Below are positions 53,085 through 61,245 of a DNA stretch of 64,000 nucleotides, piece after piece (position 1 is the first letter of the stretch; each line of letters begins with the position of its first letter). The notes under the pieces were generated by a model. The model made no database searches and was not told the origin of the DNA. It worked only from the letters and a program-made list of their open reading frames with translations. The DNA lies in NCBI GenBank assembly GCA_934168205.1, contig CAKPMX010000002.1, positions 62,001-126,000 of the forward strand, in the 5' to 3' direction. This stretch comes from an uncultured Bacilli bacterium. GTDB taxonomy: Bacteria; Bacillota_I; Bacilli_A; RF39; UBA660. Both the position numbers and the translations under genes were made by a program.

Positions 53085-54893
53085 ATGTTGGAGACAGTTA
53101 ATGGCTGCGACAATTTAATACATTTGCTTAAGAAAAGTATTAGTGAAAAGAAAGCTATAATTCATAGATATTATCAATATAAAGATGATACCTTAGAAGA
53201 AAAGCAAGAATTAGAAAAGTTGATGTTTGCTAGTTGCTACAACATTTCTACCGTTTCTTTAGAAACTATAAATGATATTATAGATTTATTTTCTATTTCT
53301 AATGATGAGAAAAAGAAACTTAAAGAAAATATTTCAACAATAATGACAATACTTAAACTTAATAATATTTCAGGTACTACTTTAGTTCTGGATGATAGTC
53401 AAATAAATGTATTAAATAAATTCACTAATTATTTACATGAATATGTTGTTACTAGAAGAGACTTTGCAACATATGAGAATATTGATATAGAAAAGATTAG
53501 TTCTTTAAATGATAAGTATAAGTCTTTAGCGACATTACTTAATAATCCTAAAAATAAAAAGTTTGTTTCAGATATTCCTACTTTAAATATATTATTTGAT
53601 GAAAATAATGTAAGTAGTGATGAGAGAAGAGATATTTTACTTTCAATTATTAAATATAATAAGAGTTTATTTAATTATAAGAAAAAAGAAGATGAGTCTT
53701 CTATTACTAAATATGGTGATTTAGATATTGATAAAGTTAGAGCTATATTTAAAAAATATGATTATGACTTTGATTCTTATTCAGAGAGTTTTAGAAATAA
53801 AGTGTTAGGAAATGGGTCTTTTGTTGGAATTAGAGAAGTATTAGATTCTCTTTCTAAATATAAATTTCCTAAAGTGTTAAATGAATATACTTTAATGTCT
53901 TTACTTTTAGGAGCAGATAAAGAAACTATAAGTAAATGTGTTAGCCTAGCTACTAGTAATAAACTTAAAGTAGAACAATTACTTAGAATACCAGGAGTAT
54001 TAATAAAAAGAGAGAATGGCACTATTTTAAGTAAGAGATATAATAAATTCAGAATTGTTGGATATGACTCTGATAATTATAAAGATGAGGTTTATATAGT
54101 TGGATCTTTTAAAGATTTTGAAAAGAATATTTATAGTCTTTCAAAATATGGTTTATCAATAAAGAATGTTTTTAATAAATGTCCTTTGGTTTTGGTTTTT
54201 CCTAATGAAATACTTTCTGATAACTTAGAGACTTTTTTGGAATATGGATTTACATTTAAAGATAGAAGTAATAATTTATTTGATAAAGCAATGCCAGCTT
54301 TACTTTGTAATAATTTGGCTGAAGTAATTGATCAGTTTATTGAGATACATCCATATGGTATTAGCTATTTAAGACAGAATTTAAGTTGTATTAAGACTGT
54401 TTCTTCTTGTTTTGATACGATGTTTTATAAGATATATTATTCTATAATGATGAATGGCATAAATGAGGCTTTTATAACAGTAATTAGTAATAATAAGAGT
54501 TTCTTATGCTTTAAGAGTTTAGAGAGTGAAGAATATTTAAATATTAATGATAATAATAAAGCAGAGATTACTAATACTATTATTCCGGAATTTACAGATA
54601 GAGGTAAATATATGGAGATAATTAAGAATACTGATTTAAGTATTGATATTGAGATATTTGATAATGAGTTTATTCAAAATATTAATATTTATTCTGATAA
54701 GGAAGAACCTTTAATATATAATTTTGATGGAATAAGAATTTCTAAGATAAAGGTTTTAAGAATATTTAATGCTTTACTTAAGAATCATGTTTTAGCTAAT
54801 ATGGATAGTTTTATGTTTTCTGTTACTTATAATATGATTATTAATCAAAATGATTATAATAGGTTAGCTGATATTATTAAGAAGGTGATTTAG
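53085..54893 (+). CDS. Large hypothetical protein with mTERF-like helical repeats
   Basis: A 602-residue protein without membrane segments. Residues about 240-430 hold units such as LSKYGLSIKNVFNKCPLVLVFP and LETFLEYGFTFKDRS, each about 35 residues, resembling mTERF alpha-solenoid repeats and the 125-residue protein at 38082. Such folds bind nucleic acids in eukaryotes; here that is only a hypothesis. GGAGTGAT ribosome site serves ATG 53085; a GTG at 53076 lies within it. Confidence 0.6.
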   Translation: MLETVNGCDNLIHLLKKSISEKKAIIHRYYQYKDDTLEEKQELEKLMFASCYNISTVSLETINDIIDLFSISNDEKKKLKENISTIMTILKLNNISGTTLVLDDSQINVLNKFTNYLHEYVVTRRDFATYENIDIEKISSLNDKYKSLATLLNNPKNKKFVSDIPTLNILFDENNVSSDERRDILLSIIKYNKSLFNYKKKEDESSITKYGDLDIDKVRAIFKKYDYDFDSYSESFRNKVLGNGSFVGIREVLDSLSKYKFPKVLNEYTLMSLLLGADKETISKCVSLATSNKLKVEQLLRIPGVLIKRENGTILSKRYNKFRIVGYDSDNYKDEVYIVGSFKDFEKNIYSLSKYGLSIKNVFNKCPLVLVFPNEILSDNLETFLEYGFTFKDRSNNLFDKAMPALLCNNLAEVIDQFIEIHPYGISYLRQNLSCIKTVSSCFDTMFYKIYYSIMMNGINEAFITVISNNKSFLCFKSLESEEYLNINDNNKAEITNTIIPEFTDRGKYMEIIKNTDLSIDIEIFDNEFIQNINIYSDKEEPLIYNFDGIRISKIKVLRIFNALLKNHVLANMDSFMFSVTYNMIINQNDYNRLADIIKKVI

Positions 54894-55187
54894 ATGCAAT
54901 TTTTGATAGATGCAGGATTTAAGACTGATGTTATTGGCGATATAGAGGAAAATAATGAACCTTCTGTTGTATTTGACTTTTTATGTAATAAAGATAATGC
55001 CAGTAAGATTATAGAGTATTTTAAATCTATTGGAATAGAGAAGATAGATGAGTTATTAATTAATAAAATAGAAATATTTTTAGTTGACTATGATAGTTTA
55101 ATTAAGAGTTTTAATAATTATGATATTTCTACACTAGCACAATTAATTAATGAAGATATTAATGCAATTAATATAGTTAGAAACTAG
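54894..55187 (+). CDS. Hypothetical 97-residue protein
   Basis: A small acidic, helical protein that starts on the base after the previous stop (TAGATG), so translation is coupled. Residues 22-50 (NNEPSVVFDFLCNKDNASKI in part) and a C-terminal ISTLAQLINEDINAIN segment look like a helical repeat. No family recognised. A strong terminator ends the block. Confidence 0.55.
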   Translation: MQFLIDAGFKTDVIGDIEENNEPSVVFDFLCNKDNASKIIEYFKSIGIEKIDELLINKIEIFLVDYDSLIKSFNNYDISTLAQLINEDINAINIVRN

Positions 55188-55219
55188 AAAATCCTATAGA
55201 GTAATCTATAGGATTTTTT
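55188..55219. terminator. Bidirectional terminator
   Basis: AAAATCCTATAG (55188-55199) with CTATAGGATTTT (55206-55217), 12-bp stem, 6-base loop, T-rich both ways. Confidence 0.92.
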
Positions 55220-55221
55220 CT

Positions 55222-56097
55222 TTATTGATATAATTCTTGTTTTAATAATTCTAAGTTTTCAGTAATTATTTGTTCGTAATCTTTCTTTTCTGATCTTTCA
55301 GTATCAGAGATATTGTCTAATCTATGTAGTTGTTGGTTTTTAATATCCGGATAATCTTCTAATATTTTTTTAGCATTATCTGATAAAGTATCATTTTTAA
55401 ATGAGTAAATATAATTTATTTCTTTATTTTCAATTAGTTCTTCAACATCACTTATTGTTTTATCTGTGGCGTCTCCATCAATACAATAGACCTTTAAGCC
55501 AAATTTTTCTAGATATTTAAGAGCTGAATTATCAACGACAATATTTTTATTAGTTGTATTTTCAACTGTTATACGATAGTTAGCATCTAATTCAGAAAGA
55601 GTTATTTTTAATTTTTCATATTGTTCATCAATATCATCTATTAAGTATTTACTTGTTACATATTCTTCAAGACCAATGCGGATATTTTGAGCCATCATTA
55701 GTAGAGAAGAAGGATTAAGCCATAACTCTTCTGGAGAATAGTCTGTTTCTAGAACATCTGAACTATCAATTATTTTTAGTTCGGGATTTAAACTTAATAA
55801 GTCAACTGCCATGTCTCTTTCTTTTTCTATTAGACCATTATATATAAATAAATCGGATTTACTATAAGTTTCTTTTTGTTTTTTACTTACTTTATATTTA
55901 TTTATATCAATACCATCTGGGTAAATAGAAGTAACTGTAGCGTGTTCTCCATATAACTCTTTAGTTATATATTCATTGGCATAATTAGTAACATATATAT
56001 CAATATTATCCATATTATCATCAGTACAACCTGAGGTAGTAAATGTTATAAAGATAGTAATTATTAGTAATAGACTGTATTTTAGGGCTTTTTTCAT
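55222..56097 (-). CDS. ZnuA/AdcA-like solute-binding lipoprotein lacking metal histidines
   Basis: A 291-residue lipoprotein (lipobox FTTSGC, Cys24) with the metal-ABC substrate-binding fold: NYANEYITKELYGEHATVTSIYPDG, a helical backbone (about 132-185) and the LKYLEKFGLKVY lobe. The three usual His ligands are gone: 'PxxxDPHxYEP' reads DGIDINKYKVS, 'DPHxWLDP' reads EELWLNPS (123-130), and 'HxAfxYl' reads DNSALKYL (189-196). No permease or ATPase gene is adjacent. It may bind a different ligand or have a structural role. It overlaps yidD by one base. Confidence 0.78.
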   Translation of the reverse strand: MKKALKYSLLLIITIFITFTTSGCTDDNMDNIDIYVTNYANEYITKELYGEHATVTSIYPDGIDINKYKVSKKQKETYSKSDLFIYNGLIEKERDMAVDLLSLNPELKIIDSSDVLETDYSPEELWLNPSSLLMMAQNIRIGLEEYVTSKYLIDDIDEQYEKLKITLSELDANYRITVENTTNKNIVVDNSALKYLEKFGLKVYCIDGDATDKTISDVEELIENKEINYIYSFKNDTLSDNAKKILEDYPDIKNQQLHRLDNISDTERSEKKDYEQIITENLELLKQELYQ

Positions 56098-56318
56098 TAT
56101 TTTTTCTCCTTATCCGGTACTGGATCATATCCTGGTTTTGTAAATGGATTACATCTAATAATTCTTTTTATTGTTAGAATGCTTCCTTTAAATGAACCGT
56201 ATTTTTCAATAGCTTCAATTCCATAATTAGAACAAGTAGGAGTAAAGCGACATGATAAATGGGAAGATATAGGCATTTTTTGATAAAGTTTTATCAGCGA
56301 AATTAATATCTTTTTCAT
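56097..56318 (-). CDS. yidD: Membrane protein insertion efficiency factor YidD
   Basis: A 73-residue protein with an amphipathic N terminus and the signature CRFTPTCSNYGIEAIEKYG, RIIRCNPFTKPGYDPVP. It helps YidC insertase. Usually near rpmH-rnpA-yidC; here it stands alone with a solute-binding lipoprotein. Confidence 0.95.
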   Translation of the reverse strand: MKKILISLIKLYQKMPISSHLSCRFTPTCSNYGIEAIEKYGSFKGSILTIKRIIRCNPFTKPGYDPVPDKEKK

Positions 56319-56437
56319 ACTTTTTCCAGTTCCTTTTTAATTATCTTGTATTTCAATTTTACTATAATTAATAAAAAAAGGCAATTATAAGTATACTAAT
56401 TTAATTTATTTTGATATACTTATCTATGGTGAAGATT

Positions 56438-57103
56438 ATGAATGGATTATTTGAAAAACTTAATATTAAGCCTAATGATATTAAACTTTATAATACAGCT
56501 TTTTTACATAGTAGTTACGCTAATGAACATAGAGCTAAAGCTGATTATGAAAGATTAGAATTTTTAGGAGATTCAGTAGTAGACTTAGTTATTGCAGATT
56601 ATTTGTATTCGTGTAAAAGCGAAAGTGAAGGAGAAATGACTAAGGTTAGAGCTAGTTATGTTTGTGAAAATGCTTTGTATGAATACGCTACTAATTTAGG
56701 ACTTAATAAGTATATTAAAGTTGGTCACGGAGAAGAAAAAGAAGGGGGTAAATATAAGAAGGCAATAGTTGCGGATATATTTGAGGCTTTAATGGGCGCA
56801 ATATATATTGATTTAGGGTACGCTACGGCGAGAAGAACTGTTTTAAATATAATAGTTCCTTATATTGAAAATCCTGATGTTACATTCTTTAGTGATTATA
56901 AGAGTGCTTTACAAGAATATGTTCAAACAGAACAAAAAAGTCTTGTTTATGAATTAGTGGAAGAATTAGGACCAGCACATGATAGAACATTTAAAGTTGA
57001 TGTTAAAATCGATGATATTGTTTATGGTACTGGTATTGGTAGTTCTAAAAAAGAAGCAGAACAAGATGCCGCTAAAAAAGCTCTTAATAAATTAGCTATT
57101 TAG
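56438..57103 (+). CDS. rnc: Ribonuclease III
   Basis: A 221-residue enzyme: the RNase III signature ERLEFLGDSVVDLVI (near residues 38-52), a second acidic site with DIFEALMGAIYID, then a C-terminal dsRNA-binding domain (about 150-221) with SSKKEAEQDAAKKAL. It cleaves dsRNA in rRNA and mRNA processing. ATG at 56438 has GGTGAAG before it; upstream ATGs at 56411 and 56429 precede that site. Next to rnjB, another RNase. Confidence 0.96.
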   Translation: MNGLFEKLNIKPNDIKLYNTAFLHSSYANEHRAKADYERLEFLGDSVVDLVIADYLYSCKSESEGEMTKVRASYVCENALYEYATNLGLNKYIKVGHGEEKEGGKYKKAIVADIFEALMGAIYIDLGYATARRTVLNIIVPYIENPDVTFFSDYKSALQEYVQTEQKSLVYELVEELGPAHDRTFKVDVKIDDIVYGTGIGSSKKEAEQDAAKKALNKLAI

Positions 57104-57156
57104 TTTGACAATACAATAAATTTTAATGATTTGTATTAGTTAAATATAGGTTTTAT

Positions 57157-57185
57157 TTGAAATTTTTGACATTTAATGATATAAT
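57157..57185 (+). promoter_or_regulatory. SigA-type promoter of rnjB
   Basis: TTGAAA at 57157-57162 and TATAAT at 57180-57185 with 17-bp spacing. The leader is about 50 bases with AAAGGAG before the ATG. Confidence 0.75.
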
Positions 57186-57243
57186 GGCTATGCATTTTAG
57201 GAGACGCCTTTATATCATTTATTAATTATGAAAGGAGATTATA

Positions 57244-58896
57244 ATGAGTAAAATTAAAATTTTTAGTTTAGGCGGATTAAATGAAAATGGAAAGAATATG
57301 TATGTTGTTAAAGTTGACGAGGATATTTTCGTTTTTGATGCCGGTTTAAAATACGATAATGATTTAAACTTAGGAATTGATTATATTATTCCAAGTTTTG
57401 ATTACTTAATTAAGAATAAGAAAAATGTAAAGGGTATATTTTTGACACATGGTCATGAATCTAATATGGGTGCTGTACCAGATATTTTAGCTAAGTTACC
57501 AGATATTAATATTTATGGTACTAAGTTAACTTTAACAATGGTTAAGAATGATATGACTAAGGAAGAAATAGATAGAACTAATTTTAAAGAGATTAGACCA
57601 CATTCTAAAATTGATTTTGGTAAGAATGCTATATTTCCTATTAGTGTTACACATTCAATACCTGATGCGGTTTGTTACGTTTTATATACAGAAGATGGTG
57701 CTATTGTTTATACAGGAGACTTTGTATTTGATTCAACTGTACCAAGTATATATAAGACAGATATTGGTAAACTTGCTTATGTTGGAAAACAAGGAGTTTT
57801 ATGTTTATTAGCGGAATCTATTTATGCAGATAAGATAGGTCATACTAGTCCTAATAATAGAGTATCAGGATTTATTAAAGAAGTATTTACAAATAATCCT
57901 AATCGTATTATTGCGACTGTATTTCCAGCGCATTTTTATAGAGTACAAGAAATATTTAATGAAGTTTCTTCTACGCATAGAAAAATAGTTATCATGGGTA
58001 AGAGTCTACAGGAAAATATTAACAAAGCTATTGATATGGGATACTTAACTATTGATAAAAGTAGAATAGGTACTCTAAGTGATTTAGATAATAAAGATGT
58101 TGTAGTATTTATTTCTGATGAGAAGGAAAAACCTTTTGCTAATTTGGAAAGAATTATAAAAGGATATGATAAGTATATTAAAATTAAAGATACAGATACT
58201 ATCTTTATTACGGAACCAAGTTATGCAGGAATTGAAAAGAGAATGGCTATTATTATGGATGAAATAGCAATGTTAGGTGCTAATGCGATATCTTTATCTA
58301 GTAAGAAACATTTATTGCATCATGCGTCTAGTGAAGATTTAATGCTTATGATTAATTTAATGAATCCTAAGTATTATTTCCCAGTTAAAGGTGAATATCG
58401 TCATCAATATGCTAATGCTGAAATAGCTGAGTCTTTGGGTATTCCTAAAGAGAATATTATTTTAAAACAAAATGGTGATGTTTTAGAGTTGGTTGATGGT
58501 AAAAATACTAATTCTATGGAACATGTTGATGTTGATGAAATATTAATAGATGGTAATAGTCAAGGAGATATTGGAGACTTAGTTTTAAAAGATCGTGAAA
58601 TGTTAGGTGAAAACGGTATCGTTATAATAAGTTGTACTTTAGACAAACAAAGTAAAAAGATAATTGCGGGTCCTGAAATGCTTACAAGAGGATTTATTTA
58701 TGTTAAAGAAAGTCAAGACTTATTAGAAGAGACTAAGAAAATATCTAAAGAGACAATTGAAGCTAATATTGATGTAACAGCTAATAGAGTTGATTATTCT
58801 AAAATTAAGAATGATGTTAGGGATGTACTTGGTAAGTTCTTTTATAAAGAAACTGGTGCTAAACCGATGATTATTACTGTTATTCAAGAAATATAA
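57244..58896 (+). CDS. rnjB: Ribonuclease J2-like protein (RnjB)
   Basis: A 550-residue metallo-beta-lactamase/beta-CASP protein. Start KIFSLGGLNENGKNMYVV, GLKYDNDLNLGIDYIIP, VYTGDFVFD and a C-terminal domain. The zinc motif HxHxDH reads HGHESN (69-74), lacking Asp and the last His. Bacillus RNase J2 is altered in the same place (HGHDEN), which points to J2. J2 has weak activity and acts in complex with J1; no J1 gene is in this window. Confidence 0.93.
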   Translation: MSKIKIFSLGGLNENGKNMYVVKVDEDIFVFDAGLKYDNDLNLGIDYIIPSFDYLIKNKKNVKGIFLTHGHESNMGAVPDILAKLPDINIYGTKLTLTMVKNDMTKEEIDRTNFKEIRPHSKIDFGKNAIFPISVTHSIPDAVCYVLYTEDGAIVYTGDFVFDSTVPSIYKTDIGKLAYVGKQGVLCLLAESIYADKIGHTSPNNRVSGFIKEVFTNNPNRIIATVFPAHFYRVQEIFNEVSSTHRKIVIMGKSLQENINKAIDMGYLTIDKSRIGTLSDLDNKDVVVFISDEKEKPFANLERIIKGYDKYIKIKDTDTIFITEPSYAGIEKRMAIIMDEIAMLGANAISLSSKKHLLHHASSEDLMLMINLMNPKYYFPVKGEYRHQYANAEIAESLGIPKENIILKQNGDVLELVDGKNTNSMEHVDVDEILIDGNSQGDIGDLVLKDREMLGENGIVIISCTLDKQSKKIIAGPEMLTRGFIYVKESQDLLEETKKISKETIEANIDVTANRVDYSKIKNDVRDVLGKFFYKETGAKPMIITVIQEI

Positions 58897-58911
58897 TTAT
58901 TAAATTATAGA

Positions 58912-58941
58912 GACTAGTACTAGTAAATACTAGTCTTTTGT
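58912..58941 (+). terminator. Terminator of rnjB
   Basis: GACTAGTA (58912-58919) with TACTAGTC (58928-58935), followed by TTTTG. Confidence 0.75.
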
Positions 58942-58955
58942 TTTATACTTTTATT

Positions 58956-59480
58956 ATGAAGAAGAGTTTAAGAAAAAAATATTTGCTACTACGAAAAGAT
59001 GTATCTTGTAAGAAAGAAAAAGATAATATTATTTTTAATAGAGTTATTAGTAATGATAAGGTTACTTTAGCTGATACTATTTTAATTTATGTATCTTTAG
59101 ATGATGAAGTTGATACGAGGAGACTGATTAATTATTTTTTAGAATCTGGCAAAAAAGTTGCGGTTTGTAAAGTACTTGGTAAGGAAATGAAATTTTATTA
59201 TATTAATAGTTTTGATGACTTGACTTTTGGATATAAAAATATATTGGAACCTAAGGAGTATTGTATTGAGGTGACTTATTTTAATGGTTCTGTTTCTATT
59301 ACTCCTGGTATTTGTTTTAATAGAATAGGATATCGAATAGGATATGGTGGTGGATATTATGATAGGTTTTATGATAAAGTTAGTCTTTATAAGATTGGAC
59401 TTTGTTATAGGGAGTTTTTAGTAGATGAGGAGTTCGATGATATTTATGATGTTGCGGTAGATGAAATAATTACAGATTAG
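58956..59480 (+). CDS. 5-formyltetrahydrofolate cyclo-ligase
   Basis: A 174-residue enzyme (fau/MTHFS family) that converts 5-formyl-THF to 5,10-methenyl-THF. It begins KKSLRKKYLLLRK (ATP site), then VTPGICFNRIGYRIGYGGGYYDRF-like text (here SITPGICFNRIGYRIGYGGG), the family hallmark, and ends DVAVDEIITD. No ribosome site precedes the ATG, and a TATACT -10 lies 7 bases before it, so the transcript could be leaderless. An in-frame TTG at 58938 is not better placed. Confidence 0.92.
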   Translation: MKKSLRKKYLLLRKDVSCKKEKDNIIFNRVISNDKVTLADTILIYVSLDDEVDTRRLINYFLESGKKVAVCKVLGKEMKFYYINSFDDLTFGYKNILEPKEYCIEVTYFNGSVSITPGICFNRIGYRIGYGGGYYDRFYDKVSLYKIGLCYREFLVDEEFDDIYDVAVDEIITD

Positions 59481-59526
59481 ACTTTAAAATAAAAAGTTTT
59501 AGTGTTATAATTTTTTTAGTTATTTT

Positions 59527-59603
59527 GTCTTCGTAGCTCAGTTGGATAGAGCAATCGCCTCCTAAGCGATAGGTCGGCAGTTCAAATCTGCCCGAGGACA
59601 CCA
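59527..59603 (+). tRNA. tRNA-Arg (anticodon CCT), with the attachment site of an integrated element
   Basis: A 77-base cloverleaf: acceptor GTCTTCG with CGAGGAC, D arm GCTC/GAGC, anticodon stem ATCGC/GCGAT, loop CTCCTAA giving CCT, T arm GGCAG-TTCAAAT-CTGCC, encoded CCA. A TGTTATAAT extended -10 lies at 59503-59511. Bases 59560-59598 are repeated at 62045-62083. Confidence 0.95.
59560..59598 (+). repeat. Left attachment repeat (attL) within tRNA-Arg
   Basis: Thirty-nine bases from the anticodon loop to the acceptor stem, identical to 62045-62083, an offset of 2,485 bases. Confidence 0.88.
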
Positions 59604-59616
59604 GATGAAATTATAT

Positions 59617-59655
59617 GCCTTGAAATCATAAGGGTTTCAAGGCGTTTTTTGTTTT
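59617..59655 (+). terminator. Terminator behind tRNA-Arg(CCT)
   Basis: GCCTTGAAA (59617-59625) and TTTCAAGGC (59635-59643), then GTTTTTT. By position it belongs to the element and not to the original locus. Confidence 0.85.
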
Positions 59656-59702
59656 TTAAAAAGTGATATAAAGTGATACAACATGATTTGGCATAATATT
59701 TG

Positions 59703-59724
59703 TTACGGCACTTTTTACGGCACC
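59703..59724 (+). repeat. Element-end repeat, left copy
   Basis: TTACGGCAC occurs twice here (59703-59711 and 59715-59723). The stretch GGCACTTTTTACGGCACC (59707-59724) recurs near the right end with one extra T. Just before it AAGTGATA is also repeated (59661, 59671). These could be integrase arm sites. Confidence 0.55.
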
Positions 59725-59815
59725 ACTATAAGATAACTTAACTATCGATAAAATAATGGATAAAACACCATCTTAAAAGTAGCTGCACTTTAAAAAAATG
59801 TCAGAAAGGAAGAAA

Positions 59816-60070
59816 ATGGAAGAAAAATTGAAAGATTTAAAAGATTTGAACTTCTATTTTACGGATAACATGAAACAAACTTTGTTTGATATGATGGCTA
59901 TTCAAAAACTTTTAGAGAGTGATGACTTAAACTATAAACAACAGAAAGAACTTGAGAAAGAAAAGAACAGACTATTAGATATTTTTAGAACGGAACTACA
60001 AGAGAATAATCCGGTAGAAGTTTCAATAGTAAGAGCATTCTTACAAATGAAAGAAGATGGAGAAAAATAA
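59816..60070 (+). CDS. Small helical protein of the element
   Basis: An 84-residue, highly charged, helical protein (KEKNRLLDIFRTELQENN in the middle). The ATG at 59816 follows AAAGGAAG; the ATG at 59798 lies before that site. No family recognised. Its last codons overlap the ribosome site of the next gene. Confidence 0.55.
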   Translation: MEEKLKDLKDLNFYFTDNMKQTLFDMMAIQKLLESDDLNYKQQKELEKEKNRLLDIFRTELQENNPVEVSIVRAFLQMKEDGEK

Positions 60071-60071
60071 G

Positions 60072-60395
60072 ATGGGAAAGTTAATTGAAATAACAGACCC
60101 AAAGGAGATGGAAAAATTTGTTAAATTTAGTAATTATTTACTTGTTGATGATGGATTGGATGAATATGTAATTCATGAGTCAGATTTAGTTGATTATATT
60201 TATAACAGAAATGAGGAAGTAACTATATATAAACCAGATGGAGAGTTCTTACTTTCTACTATTGGTTTCTTCTTAAATAAAATATCTTATAATGAAAGAC
60301 AAAAAATAATAGAGAGACTTATCAGATTACAACTAGGAGAAGAAGAATCTAAAGTTACATATTATTGTGAATCAACTATCCTAGATTACATGTAG
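60072..60395 (+). CDS. Hypothetical protein of the element
   Basis: A 107-residue acidic protein (MGKLIEITDPKEMEKFVKF at the start; VIHESDLVDYIYNRNEEVTI follows). It is soluble and mixed alpha/beta, with no family I know. GGAG lies 8 bases before the ATG at 60072. It begins one base after the previous stop, so the two are co-expressed. The next 165 bases, to 60560, are AT-rich and empty. Confidence 0.55.
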   Translation: MGKLIEITDPKEMEKFVKFSNYLLVDDGLDEYVIHESDLVDYIYNRNEEVTIYKPDGEFLLSTIGFFLNKISYNERQKIIERLIRLQLGEEESKVTYYCESTILDYM

Positions 60396-60560
60396 TCTTA
60401 CACTTTATCTATTGTTACTCTATTTTTAATAGACTTACTAATTCATTTATTATATAGAGTAAATAACTAATTATATTTTTAATATATACTTTAAATAATA
60501 ATTCTTATAAATTTATTTATTAGTATATGAGTAAAGTAAAAAATTAAGAAAGGATGTATT

Positions 60561-60794
60561 ATGACTTATAAAGAATTTATTAGAAAGTCAGATAATGTAA
60601 GAAGAAAAAGAGATATAATATTACTATCAGAATCATTAGATTTGTATGATGAATATTATAAGAGCAAAAAGAAAGAACCTATTGAACCAATTATTATATA
60701 TAATGAGATTCATGATTGTTTAAATTATTCAGAACGAGAAATAGAAATTATCATACAACAAGCCCAAATATTAAGAAATGAGCAAAATCAATAA
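60561..60794 (+). CDS. Small hypothetical protein of the element
   Basis: A 77-residue basic to acidic helical protein (KEFIRKSDNVRRKRDIILLS, LNYSEREIEIIIQQAQIL). AAAGGATG precedes the ATG. No family recognised. It is followed by a good terminator. Confidence 0.55.
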   Translation: MTYKEFIRKSDNVRRKRDIILLSESLDLYDEYYKSKKKEPIEPIIIYNEIHDCLNYSEREIEIIIQQAQILRNEQNQ

Positions 60795-60812
60795 CAGATT
60801 TTGCTTTTTTGT
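60781..60812 (+). terminator. Terminator inside the element
   Basis: AGCAAAATC (60781-60789) with GATTTTGCT (60797-60805) and a T run; the stop codon of the small gene is in the loop. Confidence 0.85.
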
Positions 60813-60895
60813 GCCTAACAATCACCAAAAATCGACATTTTGTGATATAATTGTATTGTATCTGGGGATACGATGTTTTTGAAAGGAATGGTAGT

Positions 60896-61242
60896 ATGTT
60901 TGGAGATAAAAAAGTCTAAGTGAAACTGAAATTAGAACAAGATATATAACACCCTCTTTAGTAAATGTCGGATGGTCTGATGATAATATTCACGAGGAAA
61001 AATCATTTACAGATGGTCGTGTTATAGATACAAACATCAAAAGTATGGTTGAATTTAAACAAATTATAGGTCGTGGAACTCGTATATCAGAAGAACTTGA
61101 AAATCCTAATATACTTAATATCCCAGAATTATCCGCTTTCGGAACTATTATGGAAATCATAATGACAATTTTCATGGGATTACAAAACTTCCAAAAAGCA
61201 TTGGAAGATATGAAAACAAATCTATATAGTTTGGAGGCATAG
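60896..61242 (+). pseudogene. hsdR: hsdR remnant (type I restriction R subunit, frameshift and large deletion)
   Basis: ATG at 60896 opens MFGDKKV then a stop. Shifting frame at the A run near 60908-60913 gives SLSETEIRTRYITPSL with FTDGRVID, the typical N terminus of HsdR. It then passes directly to SMVEFKQIIGRGTRISEE, the helicase motif VI region, so several hundred codons of nuclease and motor domains are missing. The last 60 residues, ending in GLQNFQKALEDMKTNLYSLEA, look like the R-subunit C-terminal helices. No hsdM or hsdS is present. The intact frame 61045-61242 is only the tail of this remnant. Confidence 0.82.
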
Positions 61243-61245
61243 CAA

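Noticed and set aside
61045..61242. A stand-alone 65-residue gene starting MVEFKQIIGRGTR
   Set aside because: Upstream codons in the same frame show the HsdR N terminus, so this is a fragment of a broken gene.
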